Positions 63,965-64,000 of a DNA stretch of 64,000 nucleotides are shown here, piece by piece. A program made the position numbers and the translations under genes. This stretch comes from IDS-8 sp964491485 (lineage in GTDB: Bacteria; Pseudomonadota; Gammaproteobacteria; Steroidobacterales; Woeseiaceae), in the NCBI GenBank assembly GCA_964491485.1, contig CAZBGV010000004.1, forward strand, positions 11,617-75,616, written 5' to 3'. Each line of letters starts with the position of its first letter. Within the stretch, counting starts at the first letter, position 1. Below the pieces are notes generated by a model. That model made no database searches, was not told where the DNA came from, and saw only the letters and a program-made list of their open reading frames with translations.

Positions 63965-64000
63965 ATGGCCACGCCGCCCGAGACCGAACCCGTCACCGAT
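63965..64000 (+). CDS. Start of a gene cut by the right edge
   Basis: Twelve codons, MATPPETEPVTD, after a ribosome site GGCAGGAGC and a promoter-like pair. The family cannot be told from so little. Confidence 0.55.
   Translation, partial: MATPPETEPVTD

Overview
The window is about 64 kb of high-GC DNA that reads as a free-living Gammaproteobacterium. The support is TonB-dependent receptors, RND pumps, a PA2778/PA2779-type gene pair, PQQ dehydrogenases and GTAGGAGC-headed REP palindromes. A Steroidobacter- or Xanthomonadales-like lineage is my guess, not shown. Two runs of exactly 100 N show it is a scaffolded draft assembly. I saw no rRNA, tRNA, CRISPR array, prophage or transposase.

Layout: (1) 1-6.6 kb: a TonB receptor cut by the left edge, a PQQ dehydrogenase, a Tat-exported xylose-isomerase-like protein and an odd heme c/helix-hairpin-helix lipoprotein, which looks like a sugar or alcohol uptake and oxidation locus. 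(2) 6.6-9.3 kb: a membrane-fused spermidine synthase-like protein. (3) 9.3-14.8 kb: a four-enzyme CoA-ester cluster: a divergent acylating aldehyde dehydrogenase, a class III CoA-transferase, a citryl-CoA-lyase-like enzyme and a ThDP enzyme. Their chemistries can be chained into one acid-degrading route; this is my main candidate for an undescribed pathway. (4) 15.1-23.9 kb: two tandem copies of an RND adaptor plus pump pair; the second adaptor is interrupted by an N gap. (5) 23.9-30.1 kb: small accessory genes (HIT, DUF3224, CPBP, DCC, PhzF, macrodomain, small membrane proteins) mixed with remnants and a second N gap.

(6) 30.3-40.3 kb: peptide and D-amino-acid metabolism: two exported S9 peptidases, DapF, a beta-barrel protein, and a three-gene operon of D-aminoacylase, DUF1611 (DgcN-like) and enolase-superfamily racemase (DgcA-like). 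(7) 40.4-43.4 kb: a TPR-sulfotransferase convergent with a propeller-like protein. (8) 43.5-53.1 kb: a TonB receptor, an exported endonuclease/phosphatase-family protein, a DUF5916 outer-membrane-type protein, a cyanophycinase-like S51 peptidase and a CocE-type hydrolase lipoprotein. (9) 53.3-64 kb: cytochrome c', a diheme cytochrome, gamma-glutamyltransferase, an MFS transporter, a PQQ sugar dehydrogenase lipoprotein, a hotdog-like protein, the PA2778/PA2779-like pair, an NhaC antiporter and the start of one more gene.

The right half (from 30 kb) is dotted with at least 15 copies of one REP palindrome; none are seen to the left. In four genes the TAG of the REP head GTAGGAG is itself the stop codon. 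Three places carry a larger composite in which inverted REPs flank a shared core. These repeat patterns are the most direct observations in the window.
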